From positions 1,528,700 to 1,592,699 of the forward strand of contig NZ_CP011382.1 of the NCBI RefSeq assembly GCF_000734895.2: 64,000 nt of DNA, given 5' to 3'. The stretch's first letter is position 1. Each line of letters starts with the position of its first letter. The notes beneath the pieces are model-generated. The model had not been told where the DNA came from and did no database searches. It saw nothing but the letters and a program-made list of their open reading frames with translations. This document shows positions 17,988-25,944 of the stretch, one piece after another. Source of the DNA: Calothrix sp. 336/3 (lineage in GTDB: Bacteria > Cyanobacteriota > Cyanobacteriia > Cyanobacteriales > Nostocaceae). The position numbers and the translations under genes were made by a program.

Positions 17988-20453
17988 ATGAATAGCAGTA
18001 ATTATCGCATTTCACAACATATTTTTGTGAGCTTACTATTACTTGTTTCCACTTGTTTAATTCCCAATATACCGATTTTTAGTAATCAATCACGGGTAGT
18101 AGCACAAACAGAAGACCCACGCTTGATCGAGGGAGGTCGTTGGTTTATTAAAGCCTTTGAGCAATTACAAAATAATCAATTTGAAGCTTCCTTAGAATCT
18201 TGGCAACAAGCGCTGAAAATATTTCGTGAACTGAAAAAACCAAAGGAAGAACGTTTAGCTCTGGGAGGAATTGGTTTTGCATATTCTGCCCTAGGAGATT
18301 ATCCCAAAGCGTTGGATTATCAACAACAAAGTTTAAAAATTGCCCAAAAGCTTCAAGATCGTGATGCGGAAGCTGCAACTGTGGGAGAGATTGGTTCTAT
18401 TTACTATCGAATGGGAGAATATGCTCAGGCGATCGCACACCAGGAAAAAAGCTTGGCGATTGCGCGAGAAACCAAAAATCTCTCTACCCAGTCTGTCACT
18501 TTGACAAATCTTGGTTTGATTTACCATTCCGTGGGAGATTACCGCAAAGCGATCGACCATCAACAAGAAAGTTTGCAGATTGCACAACAATTAAAAGACC
18601 GAAAAAACGAAGCTGGTACCTTAAATAATATCGGTATTTCCTACCGAGGTTTAGAAGATTATCCCAAAGCAATTGAGTATCATCAAAAAAGTTTAGAAAT
18701 TGCTCGAGAAATTAAAGACCGTGATGCTGAGAGTAAAGCACTTTCAGGTTTGGGTAATGGCTATTATTTCCTCGGAGAATACCAAAAAGCGATTGGATAC
18801 CACCAACAGAGTTTAAAAATAGCGAAAGAAATCAAAGACCGTCATGGTGAAAGTGGTTCATTAGGAAACCTTGCAGTTGTCTACCTTTCATCAGGGAACT
18901 TCCCTAAAGCAATCGATAATTTACAACAGGTTTTACCCCTGACGCGACAACTCAAAGACCGTCAAGCTGAAGGTGTTAACCTCCACAATCTCGGATTTGT
19001 TTTCTACAAACAAGGTAAATTGGCTTTAGCTGAAAAGACATTGATGGAGGGAATGCAAGTTTGGGAATCCTTGCGAGGAGGATTAAAAGATAATGAAAAA
19101 GTCGCGATTCTAGATACTCAAATTTATATTTATCGAGGTTTACAACAGGTATTAATTGCCCAAAATAAAATTGATACAGCCTTAGAAATATCGGAACGGG
19201 GACGAGGACGAGCTTTTGTCGAACTGTTGAATTCGCGCTTATCAAATAAATCCAATACCCCATCCTTGCAACCACCCACAATTGCCGAAATTAAACAAAT
19301 TGCCAAATCACAAAATACAACCCTTGTAGAATATTCTCTGATTTTAGATGAATTTAAATTCCAAGGTAAGCAAGGATGGAAAGAATCGGAATTATATATT
19401 TGGGTTGTAAAACCAACAGGAGAAGTAACCTTCCGTAAAGTTGATTTAAAACCATTGTGGCAAAAAGAAAACACAAATTTAAACGAACTTGTCACCACCA
19501 GTCGTGAATCTATTGGTGCAAGAGGTACAGCTTTTCGCGGTATTAATGTCTCCTATAATCCCGACGCAGCCAAAGCGAGCAATAAACTCAAACGTCTCCA
19601 CGAACTATTAATTAATCCCATTGCAGATTTACTTCCCAAAAACCCTAACGACAGGGTTACATTCATTCCCCAAGGTAGCTTATTTCTGGTTCCCTTCTCA
19701 GCACTCCAAGACAAAGACGGGAAATATTTAATTGAAAAACACACCATTCTCACCTCCCCATCAATTCAGGTTCTCGATTTAACCCGCAAACAGAAACAAC
19801 GCATCGGTAAAAAACCCATCCAACCCAATAATCTGCTGATAGTCGGAAATCCCACCATGCCAGCAGTATCGCCTAAAATTGGAGAAGCACCGCAACAATT
19901 ATCAGCATTACCTGGTGCAGAAAGAGAAGCAAAGGCGATCGCCAACCTCTTCAAAGCGAAATCCCTCACAGGTAATCAAGCCACGGAAACAGAAGTTACA
20001 AAAAGATTATCCCAAGCTCAGTTTATTCACTTAGCTACCCACGGGCTATTCGATAATGTTCAGGGTTTAAATAGTAGTATCGCCCTAGCTCCCGGTAATA
20101 AAGGTGACAAGAAAAACGACGGTTTGTTAAGTGCCGGGGAAATCCTGGATTTAAAACTCAACGCCGAATTAGTCGTACTCAGCGCTTGCGATACCGGAAG
20201 GGGACGTATTTCTGGGGATGGGGTAATTGGTTTATCTCGCTCCCTAATTACCGCCGGTGTACCCAGTGTCTTAGTATCGCTCTGGGCGGTTCCCGACGCG
20301 CCGACAGCCGAGTTAATGACGGAATTTTACAAAAATATCAGTAAAAACCCTGATAAAGCTCAGGCGCTGCGACAGGCAATGTTGACAACGATGAAACAGC
20401 ATCCTAATCCCAGTTCTTGGGCGGCTTTTACCCTGATTGGCGAAGCGGAGTAA
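17988..20453 (+). CDS. Exported TPR-CHAT protein, copy 1
   Basis: 821 residues with a signal peptide (about 1-40, core ISLLLLVSTCLIPN-like, ending VVAQ). Residues 60-370 hold about eight 40-residue TPR units of the type with YxkAIxyhqqSLxIA. The C-terminal CHAT domain (about 520-820) has His685 in IHLATHGLF and Cys734 in LSACDTGRG, the caspase-like dyad. AAGGAAG lies 5 bases upstream of the ATG. The protein would act outside the cytoplasmic membrane, as a protease-like enzyme with TPRs for partner or substrate binding. Followed by a paralogue 180 bp downstream. Substrate unknown. Confidence 0.9.
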   Translation: MNSSNYRISQHIFVSLLLLVSTCLIPNIPIFSNQSRVVAQTEDPRLIEGGRWFIKAFEQLQNNQFEASLESWQQALKIFRELKKPKEERLALGGIGFAYSALGDYPKALDYQQQSLKIAQKLQDRDAEAATVGEIGSIYYRMGEYAQAIAHQEKSLAIARETKNLSTQSVTLTNLGLIYHSVGDYRKAIDHQQESLQIAQQLKDRKNEAGTLNNIGISYRGLEDYPKAIEYHQKSLEIAREIKDRDAESKALSGLGNGYYFLGEYQKAIGYHQQSLKIAKEIKDRHGESGSLGNLAVVYLSSGNFPKAIDNLQQVLPLTRQLKDRQAEGVNLHNLGFVFYKQGKLALAEKTLMEGMQVWESLRGGLKDNEKVAILDTQIYIYRGLQQVLIAQNKIDTALEISERGRGRAFVELLNSRLSNKSNTPSLQPPTIAEIKQIAKSQNTTLVEYSLILDEFKFQGKQGWKESELYIWVVKPTGEVTFRKVDLKPLWQKENTNLNELVTTSRESIGARGTAFRGINVSYNPDAAKASNKLKRLHELLINPIADLLPKNPNDRVTFIPQGSLFLVPFSALQDKDGKYLIEKHTILTSPSIQVLDLTRKQKQRIGKKPIQPNNLLIVGNPTMPAVSPKIGEAPQQLSALPGAEREAKAIANLFKAKSLTGNQATETEVTKRLSQAQFIHLATHGLFDNVQGLNSSIALAPGNKGDKKNDGLLSAGEILDLKLNAELVVLSACDTGRGRISGDGVIGLSRSLITAGVPSVLVSLWAVPDAPTAELMTEFYKNISKNPDKAQALRQAMLTTMKQHPNPSSWAAFTLIGEAE

Positions 20454-20632
20454 TTACAAAATAGGCGAGTTAGGAAGAGAATCGCAGAAAGAAAAATATA
20501 ATTTATTTGGAAAGTAGATGAGAATGTAACTATTTTTTTGATAAATAAATTTCAATTTAAAAATATCCAAATCATCAAGATTGGACTGGTATTAATTCAA
20601 GTGGTTCGTTGTAGTGGTGAGAGGTGATAATC

Positions 20633-23600
20633 GTGGCAAATAATCGAATTCAGCAAAGTATTCTTATCAGCTTATTCTTATTTTTATCTACTTCTTTTGT
20701 TCCCAATTTAGCGATTTTATCAACGACATCCCAGGTTTTAGCCCAAAGTAATGCACAGAGAAAGACAGAAGCAGATAACCTTTTAGAAGAAGGTATAGAG
20801 CAGTTTCAAGCAGGTAAGTTAAAAGCTGCTTTATTGTCTTACGAAAAAGCGCTGCAAATATACCGACAAATCAAGGATAGAAGAGGGGAAGCACAAGCGT
20901 TGGGTAATATCGGCAATGCTTACTATATCTTGGGAGATTATCGCAAAGCCATTGATTTTCACCAACAAGGTTTAGTAATTTTTAAACAAATTGGCGATCG
21001 CGCAGGTGAAGGTCGTTCTCTGGGTAATCTGGGAGTTGCTTACGATGCTCTGGGGGAATATCAAAAAGCAATTGAATTCCACCAACAGCGTTTAAAAATT
21101 GCCAAAGAACTTGGCGATCGCCCAGGTGTTGCTTCTGCTTTAAGTAATTTAGGAAGTGTTTACTTTTCTCTGGGGGAATACCAAAAAGCGATTGAATTCC
21201 ACCAACAGCGTTTAGTGATATCTAGGGAACTTGGCGATCGCTCCGGTGTGGGAAAAGCATTGCTGAATTTGGGAAATGTTTATTATTACCAAGGAGAGTT
21301 CTCAAAAGCAATTGATTTCTACCAACAAGCTTTAACCATCTTCCCCCAAATTGGTGATCGTCGAGGTGAAGGTCTTGTACTAGGTAATTTAGGAGCTGTT
21401 TACTCTTCCCTAGGGGAATACCAAAAAGCCATTAAGTTATATCAACAAAGTTTAGCAATTGCTCAAGAAATTGGCGATCGCGCAGTTCAAGGAACAAGGT
21501 TGAATAGTTTGGGAAATGCTTACAGTGATTTAGGGGAATCTCAAAAAGCGGTTGAGTTCCTCCAACAAGCTTTAAAAATTTTCCAACAAATAGGCGATCG
21601 TCCTCGTGAAGGTAATGTACTCAGTAGCTTGGGAAATGTTTACTATTCCCAGGGAGACTACAAACAAGGGATTGACTTCCACCAACAAAGTTTAGCAATC
21701 TTCAAAAAAATAGGCGATCGCTCCGGAGAAGGTGGTGCGTTGGGTGGTTTGGGAAATATTTACTATTCCTTGGGAGAATATCGAAAAGCGATTGAATTCC
21801 ACCAACAGCGTTTACAAATCTCCAAACAAATTGGCGAACTTACTGGTGAAAGTGCTGCGCTGACAAATCTGGGAAATGCTTATGCTTCCCTCAAAGACTA
21901 TCAAAAAGCGATTGCATCCTACCAACAAGCTTTAGCAATTGACAAAAAAATCGGGAATCGTTCCGGGATTGGGAAAGCGTTAGGTAATCTAGGAACAGTA
22001 TATGATGCTTTAGGAGACTATCAAAAAGCCATAGACTTCTACCAACAACGTCTCAAAATTGCCAAAGAAATTGGTGAGCGTTCCGGGGAAGCATCTGTCC
22101 TCAATAATTTGGGGAATGTGTATGATGTTCAGGGAGAACCAAAAAAAGCCATTGACCTCTTCCAACAAGCTTTGGGAATCTTCAAACAAATAGGCGATCG
22201 CTTTGGTGAAGGTGCTGCGCTGAATAATTTGGGTTCTACTTTTAGGAAATCGGGAAATCTTTCCGCAGCAGAAAAAGTTTTAAAGCAGGGGATTGAAGTT
22301 TGGAAATCTCAACGAGGTAAACTAGCTGGTCGAGATGATTTAAAAATTTCTATTTTTGAGCAGCAAACACTTACCTATGAAATTTTGCAGCGAGTTTTAG
22401 TAGCTCAAAATAAAACCGACGCAGCTTTAGAAGTCTCAGAAAATGGACGCGCAAGAGCTTTTGTAGATTTATTAATTAGTCGCTTAAATCCTAATCAGAA
22501 TGCTTCCCCAGAAATCAATATTAACCAAATTAAACAAATCGCCAAATCCCAAAATGCCACCCTGGTTCAATATTCAATCATTACTGATGAATTCAAAGTA
22601 GCAGGTAAAGAAGAAACTAAAGAATCGGAATTATATATCTGGGTAATTAAACCTACCGGAGAAGTCAGCTTCCGTAAAGCAGATTTAAAACCATTGTGGC
22701 AAAAAGAAAACACAACTTTAAAAGATATTGTAACTATCACCCGCGAATCAATTGGTGTTAGGGGTACAGCTTTTCGCGGTATTAATGTCTCCTATAATTC
22801 CGACGCACCCAAAGCGAGCAATAAACTCAAACGTCTCCACGAACTATTAATCAACCCCATCGCAGACTTATTACCCAAAAACCCTAACGACAGGGTTACA
22901 TTCATTCCCCAAGGTAGCTTATTCCTGGTTCCCTTCTCAGCACTCCAAGACAAAGACGGGAAATATTTAATTGAAAAACACACCATTCTCACCTCTCCAT
23001 CAATTCAGGTTCTCGATTTAACCCGCAAACAGAAACAACGCATCGGTAACAAACCCATCCAACCCAATAATCTGCTGATAGTCGGAAATCCCACCATGCC
23101 AGCAGTATCACCTAAAATTGGAGAAGCACCGCAACAATTATCAGCATTACCTGGTGCAGAAAGAGAAGCAAATGCCATTGGAAAATTATTTCAAACTCAA
23201 TCTCTGACAGGTAATCAAGCCACAGAAACCGAGGTGAAAAAACGCTTATCCCAAGCTCGATTAATTCATTTAGCTACCCACGGATTATTTGATGATTTTC
23301 AAGGTTTAAATAGTAGTATTGCTTTAGCTCCAGGTAACAAAACAGACAAAAATAGTGATGGTCTTTTGACTGCTGGAGAAATCCTGGATTTAAAACTCAA
23401 CGCCGAATTAGTCGTACTCAGCGCTTGCGATACCGGAAGAGGAAGAATTGCTGGAGATGGGGTAATAGGTTTATCTCGTTCCCTAATTACTGCGGGTGTA
23501 CCCAGTGTCTTAGTATCGCTCTGGGCGGTTCCCGACGCGCCGACAGCCGAGTTAATGACGGAATTTTACAAAAACATCAGTAAAAGCCCTGATAAAGCCC

Positions 23601-23692
23601 AGGCGCTGCGACAGGCAATGTTAACGACGATGAAACAGCATCCTAATCCCAGTTCTTGGGCGGCTTTTACCCTAATTGGCGAAGCGGAGTAA
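20633..23692 (+). CDS. Exported TPR-CHAT protein, copy 2 (longer TPR array)
   Basis: 1019 residues from the GTG at 20633, preferred over the GTG at 20624 because GAGAGG sits 8 bases upstream. The signal peptide is residues 1-38, ending VLAQ. About 13 TPR units fill residues 55-590, each with AIEFHQQxLxI and a GDR turn whose codons contain the HIP1 core in most repeats. The CHAT domain has His883 (IHLATHGLF) and Cys932 (LSACDTGRG). From about residue 715 to the end it is nearly identical to copy 1, in DNA as well as protein, while the TPR region differs in number and sequence. Tandem duplication with later homogenisation of the CHAT half is the simplest reading. Confidence 0.9.
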   Translation: MANNRIQQSILISLFLFLSTSFVPNLAILSTTSQVLAQSNAQRKTEADNLLEEGIEQFQAGKLKAALLSYEKALQIYRQIKDRRGEAQALGNIGNAYYILGDYRKAIDFHQQGLVIFKQIGDRAGEGRSLGNLGVAYDALGEYQKAIEFHQQRLKIAKELGDRPGVASALSNLGSVYFSLGEYQKAIEFHQQRLVISRELGDRSGVGKALLNLGNVYYYQGEFSKAIDFYQQALTIFPQIGDRRGEGLVLGNLGAVYSSLGEYQKAIKLYQQSLAIAQEIGDRAVQGTRLNSLGNAYSDLGESQKAVEFLQQALKIFQQIGDRPREGNVLSSLGNVYYSQGDYKQGIDFHQQSLAIFKKIGDRSGEGGALGGLGNIYYSLGEYRKAIEFHQQRLQISKQIGELTGESAALTNLGNAYASLKDYQKAIASYQQALAIDKKIGNRSGIGKALGNLGTVYDALGDYQKAIDFYQQRLKIAKEIGERSGEASVLNNLGNVYDVQGEPKKAIDLFQQALGIFKQIGDRFGEGAALNNLGSTFRKSGNLSAAEKVLKQGIEVWKSQRGKLAGRDDLKISIFEQQTLTYEILQRVLVAQNKTDAALEVSENGRARAFVDLLISRLNPNQNASPEININQIKQIAKSQNATLVQYSIITDEFKVAGKEETKESELYIWVIKPTGEVSFRKADLKPLWQKENTTLKDIVTITRESIGVRGTAFRGINVSYNSDAPKASNKLKRLHELLINPIADLLPKNPNDRVTFIPQGSLFLVPFSALQDKDGKYLIEKHTILTSPSIQVLDLTRKQKQRIGNKPIQPNNLLIVGNPTMPAVSPKIGEAPQQLSALPGAEREANAIGKLFQTQSLTGNQATETEVKKRLSQARLIHLATHGLFDDFQGLNSSIALAPGNKTDKNSDGLLTAGEILDLKLNAELVVLSACDTGRGRIAGDGVIGLSRSLITAGVPSVLVSLWAVPDAPTAELMTEFYKNISKSPDKAQALRQAMLTTMKQHPNPSSWAAFTLIGEAE

Positions 23693-23773
23693 TAAGCTGA
23701 TGTGCAGCTAAATGGTATAACCGAAAATTTAGAATTACCGTAGTGCGGGCATCTTAACCGCGTCCTCAAATCA

Positions 23774-23790
23774 GGGAGTGTCTCGCTCCC
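23774..23790. repeat. Short hairpin GGGAGTG-TCT-CGCTCCC
   Basis: A 7-bp stem (one G-U pair) with a 3-base loop, related to the hairpin at 62307-62323. It lies in the gap between the second TPR-CHAT gene and the PIN module. No T-run follows. Confidence 0.45.
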
Positions 23791-23917
23791 ACTATGCATT
23801 TTGTACCCATCGCAACGGTGCCAAGGAAGTAGCTGAGACTGTTCTATCGCTGTAGCAGAATCCAGATGTAAAATCGATATAAAGCAATTCCCCATAACCT
23901 AAAACTTATAAACCACT

Positions 23918-24145
23918 ATGACTAAAAAAATCTATCAACTCCCCCTAAGCTTCGAGCAAATTCTTAATCTTGTTCTACAACTTCCAGCACAGGAACAAGA
24001 AAAACTCATTCAAGAAATCAAGAAAACTGCTTCAACAAATCAAGATGAAGATTTACTTAGTGTTTTTGACAGAATCGGTAGAAATGCTCAAATCAAAGGA
24101 CTAACGGAAGAAACTCTAGAAGAATTACTCGCCGATGAATCATAA
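23918..24145 (+). CDS. Putative antitoxin of the PIN module
   Basis: 75 residues, acidic, with Gln/Glu/Lys-rich helices (LQLPAQEQEKLIQEIKK) and an acidic tail ELLADES. Its last 11 bases overlap the PIN-domain gene. Small proteins with an N-terminal LPAQEQEKL helix commonly precede PIN toxins in cyanobacteria. No DNA-binding motif is certain. The role is inferred from the overlap with the toxin gene. Confidence 0.7.
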   Translation: MTKKIYQLPLSFEQILNLVLQLPAQEQEKLIQEIKKTASTNQDEDLLSVFDRIGRNAQIKGLTEETLEELLADES

Positions 24146-24551
24146 ACTAATTGTCATTGACACAAATGTTTTACTTAGTGCTGTCCTCAGTCCTAACGGA
24201 ACAACCCGTCAAGCCTTAGATAAAGCCTATAAAGCATTCAAAATCGCCCAAAGCGAGGATACTTACCAAGAATTAAGCATACGAATCTATAAACCTAAAT
24301 TTGATAAATATATCTCAGATACAGACCGACAAGATTTTTTGAACATAGTTAAAAAATACAGTCAATTTATAGAAATAAAATTTCAAGTAAATATCTGTAG
24401 AGACCCAGATGACAACAAGTTTTTAGAACTTCTTAAAGATGCTAAAGCTGAGTTTTTAATCACAGGGGATCGAGACCTTTTATCACTCAATACTTTAGCT
24501 GAATATCAAAACCAGATTATTACTCCCAGAGACTTTCTAAACCTTGATTGA
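24135..24551 (+). CDS. PIN-domain toxin (COG1569-like)
   Basis: 138 residues covering one PIN domain. The first acidic residue is in VIDTNVLLSAVLS (residue 9), the middle one is Glu in DTYQELSIRIYKPKF, and the C-terminal acidic pair is in CRDPDDNKFLELL and ITGDRDLLSL. This is the metal-binding carboxylate set of PIN ribonucleases. Members cleave RNA and are held by the upstream antitoxin. The CRDPDDNKFLE motif is typical of the COG1569 subgroup. Confidence 0.88.
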   Translation: MNHKLIVIDTNVLLSAVLSPNGTTRQALDKAYKAFKIAQSEDTYQELSIRIYKPKFDKYISDTDRQDFLNIVKKYSQFIEIKFQVNICRDPDDNKFLELLKDAKAEFLITGDRDLLSLNTLAEYQNQIITPRDFLNLD

Positions 24552-24579
24552 TTCAAATAGATATCAACCGAATTTAACT

Positions 24580-25263
24580 ATGCGTTGCCTGAAACCCTTG
24601 TGCAGACTTTCCGGCGGAACATCTCTACATTGTTGCAGAAGTATGCGATTTGTCTGGTTGTTTTTAGTGATATTGGCTGGGTTACATTGGCTGCTGGCTT
24701 TATTTCTGAGCGGCTCTTTACCAGGTAATTATTGGCTCGCAGTAATCGTGAATAACATCTTGACCATACCTGCAATGCTCACTATAGTTGGTTTTCCCGT
24801 CCTCCTAGGAATAGTTGCTGTTGTTATTATTGTTGCTATTTGGAAAGAACTGAAATACCGACGCATTCCGTGGCAGTGGTTGAAAAACTTACTCCTGATT
24901 CCCCTACTTATATTCGCTCTATTTCCTGCATTTGTGAGCTATGATCCTGGTTCGAGTTTGACTGTCCAACCCTGGGGAAAGGTTTATCATATAGCCTATT
25001 CTGCCTTATACTTTGATGACAACTACGGTAGTCTATTCTTGTACGAATGCGATCGCACTGGCTTCTGGTGTTGGAATATACATAGGTTTGATACAAGTGT
25101 CGGTATGATAGAGATTTTTAAGTTTACGTATAATGCCCAGACAAATCTTTTGAGTCTTGGTTCTGATGGAGATAGTCAAGCTATTTATCTGCGATCGCAA
25201 AATAAGGTGATTTGTCCTCTGAATAAAAACAGTTCCCTTAATACATCTTGTCAAAAAGCATGA
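24580..25263 (+). CDS. Hypothetical membrane protein
   Basis: About 227 residues from the first in-frame ATG. The ATG at 24643 (MRFVWLFLVILAGLHW) is also plausible because it starts directly at a membrane helix, and a TTG at 24544 would overlap the toxin gene. Three hydrophobic helices occupy the N-terminal half (FVWLFLVILAGLHWLLALFL, TIPAMLTIVGFPVLLGIVAVV, NLLLIPLLIFALFPAFV), followed by an extracytoplasmic domain of about 110 residues containing several Cys. No family recognised. Confidence 0.6.
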   Translation: MRCLKPLCRLSGGTSLHCCRSMRFVWLFLVILAGLHWLLALFLSGSLPGNYWLAVIVNNILTIPAMLTIVGFPVLLGIVAVVIIVAIWKELKYRRIPWQWLKNLLLIPLLIFALFPAFVSYDPGSSLTVQPWGKVYHIAYSALYFDDNYGSLFLYECDRTGFWCWNIHRFDTSVGMIEIFKFTYNAQTNLLSLGSDGDSQAIYLRSQNKVICPLNKNSSLNTSCQKA

Positions 25264-25423
25264 TATTGCAATCATACTGAAATCCTCAATATTGGGATGA
25301 GTTGAAGCATGATGGGAAAGAGAAGGGACAAAACTTCGGACGTAAATATCAAATCATTTCTCCACACTGCATCATGTTAGAATTATTCTCTTGCTTGCCC
25401 AGCCCCTAGAAACTTGTTAACCT

Positions 25424-25900
25424 ATGCCTCAGTACACACTCCCCCAATGTCCAGAAATTGTCCTGACTGTTCCTGGTAAAGATTCAGCCAAAGCCCGCGA
25501 AAAGGCAATGGATCAGCTGATGCAACTGATGGATGAGGGGAAATTACCCACAGAATTAGAAGATGGATTTAGTTCTGAACAGTTAGTGGAAGTAAAAGAA
25601 GTCTCAATGGATACCACCGGAGAAGACGCAATTACTCAAGCTGTACAGATTTTGAATAATTTGGCGACACTAAAACTGAAAGTTCAAGAATCTCGAGGTG
25701 AAGCTTTAGAAGTACGAAAAGCTGTAGATATCTTATTTTCTGATCAGTCTGTCACCGAAGAGGAAATTACTCGACTCAAGGAAGGCTTTAAAGTACTGAA
25801 AAACTTTGCCCAAGCTAATCTGCGTTACCAGGAAGCAAGAGCAAAAGCAGAGCAAGCAAGACAAGTCTTAGATCAGGCTCTGAAATCACCTGAGAAGTAA
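25424..25900 (+). CDS. Conserved-type hypothetical protein with helical C-terminal half
   Basis: 158 residues. The N-terminal 60 residues form a compact mixed segment (YTLPQCPEIVLTVPG, EKAMDQLMQLMDEGKLP); the rest is a helical region (EALEVRKAVDILF, RYQEARAKAEQARQVLDQAL). No catalytic motif and no signal peptide. It converges with the BY-kinase gene, from which it is separated by a hairpin. Function not recognised. Confidence 0.65.
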   Translation: MPQYTLPQCPEIVLTVPGKDSAKAREKAMDQLMQLMDEGKLPTELEDGFSSEQLVEVKEVSMDTTGEDAITQAVQILNNLATLKLKVQESRGEALEVRKAVDILFSDQSVTEEEITRLKEGFKVLKNFAQANLRYQEARAKAEQARQVLDQALKSPEK

Positions 25901-25905
25901 CAGCG

Positions 25906-25932
25906 TAAGGGTGTTTTTGATATTCACCCTCA
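25906..25932. terminator. Hairpin between convergent genes
   Basis: AAGGGTG (25907-25913) and CACCCT (25925-25930) form a short stem with a 12-base loop that contains a T-run, in the 44-bp gap between two convergent genes. It could stop transcription from either side. Confidence 0.55.
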
Positions 25933-25944
25933 CTTAATTTACCC

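Noticed and set aside
23566..23895. 109-codon minus-strand frame over the end of the second TPR-CHAT gene
   Set aside because: It is mostly antisense to the conserved CHAT C-terminus and has no ribosome site.
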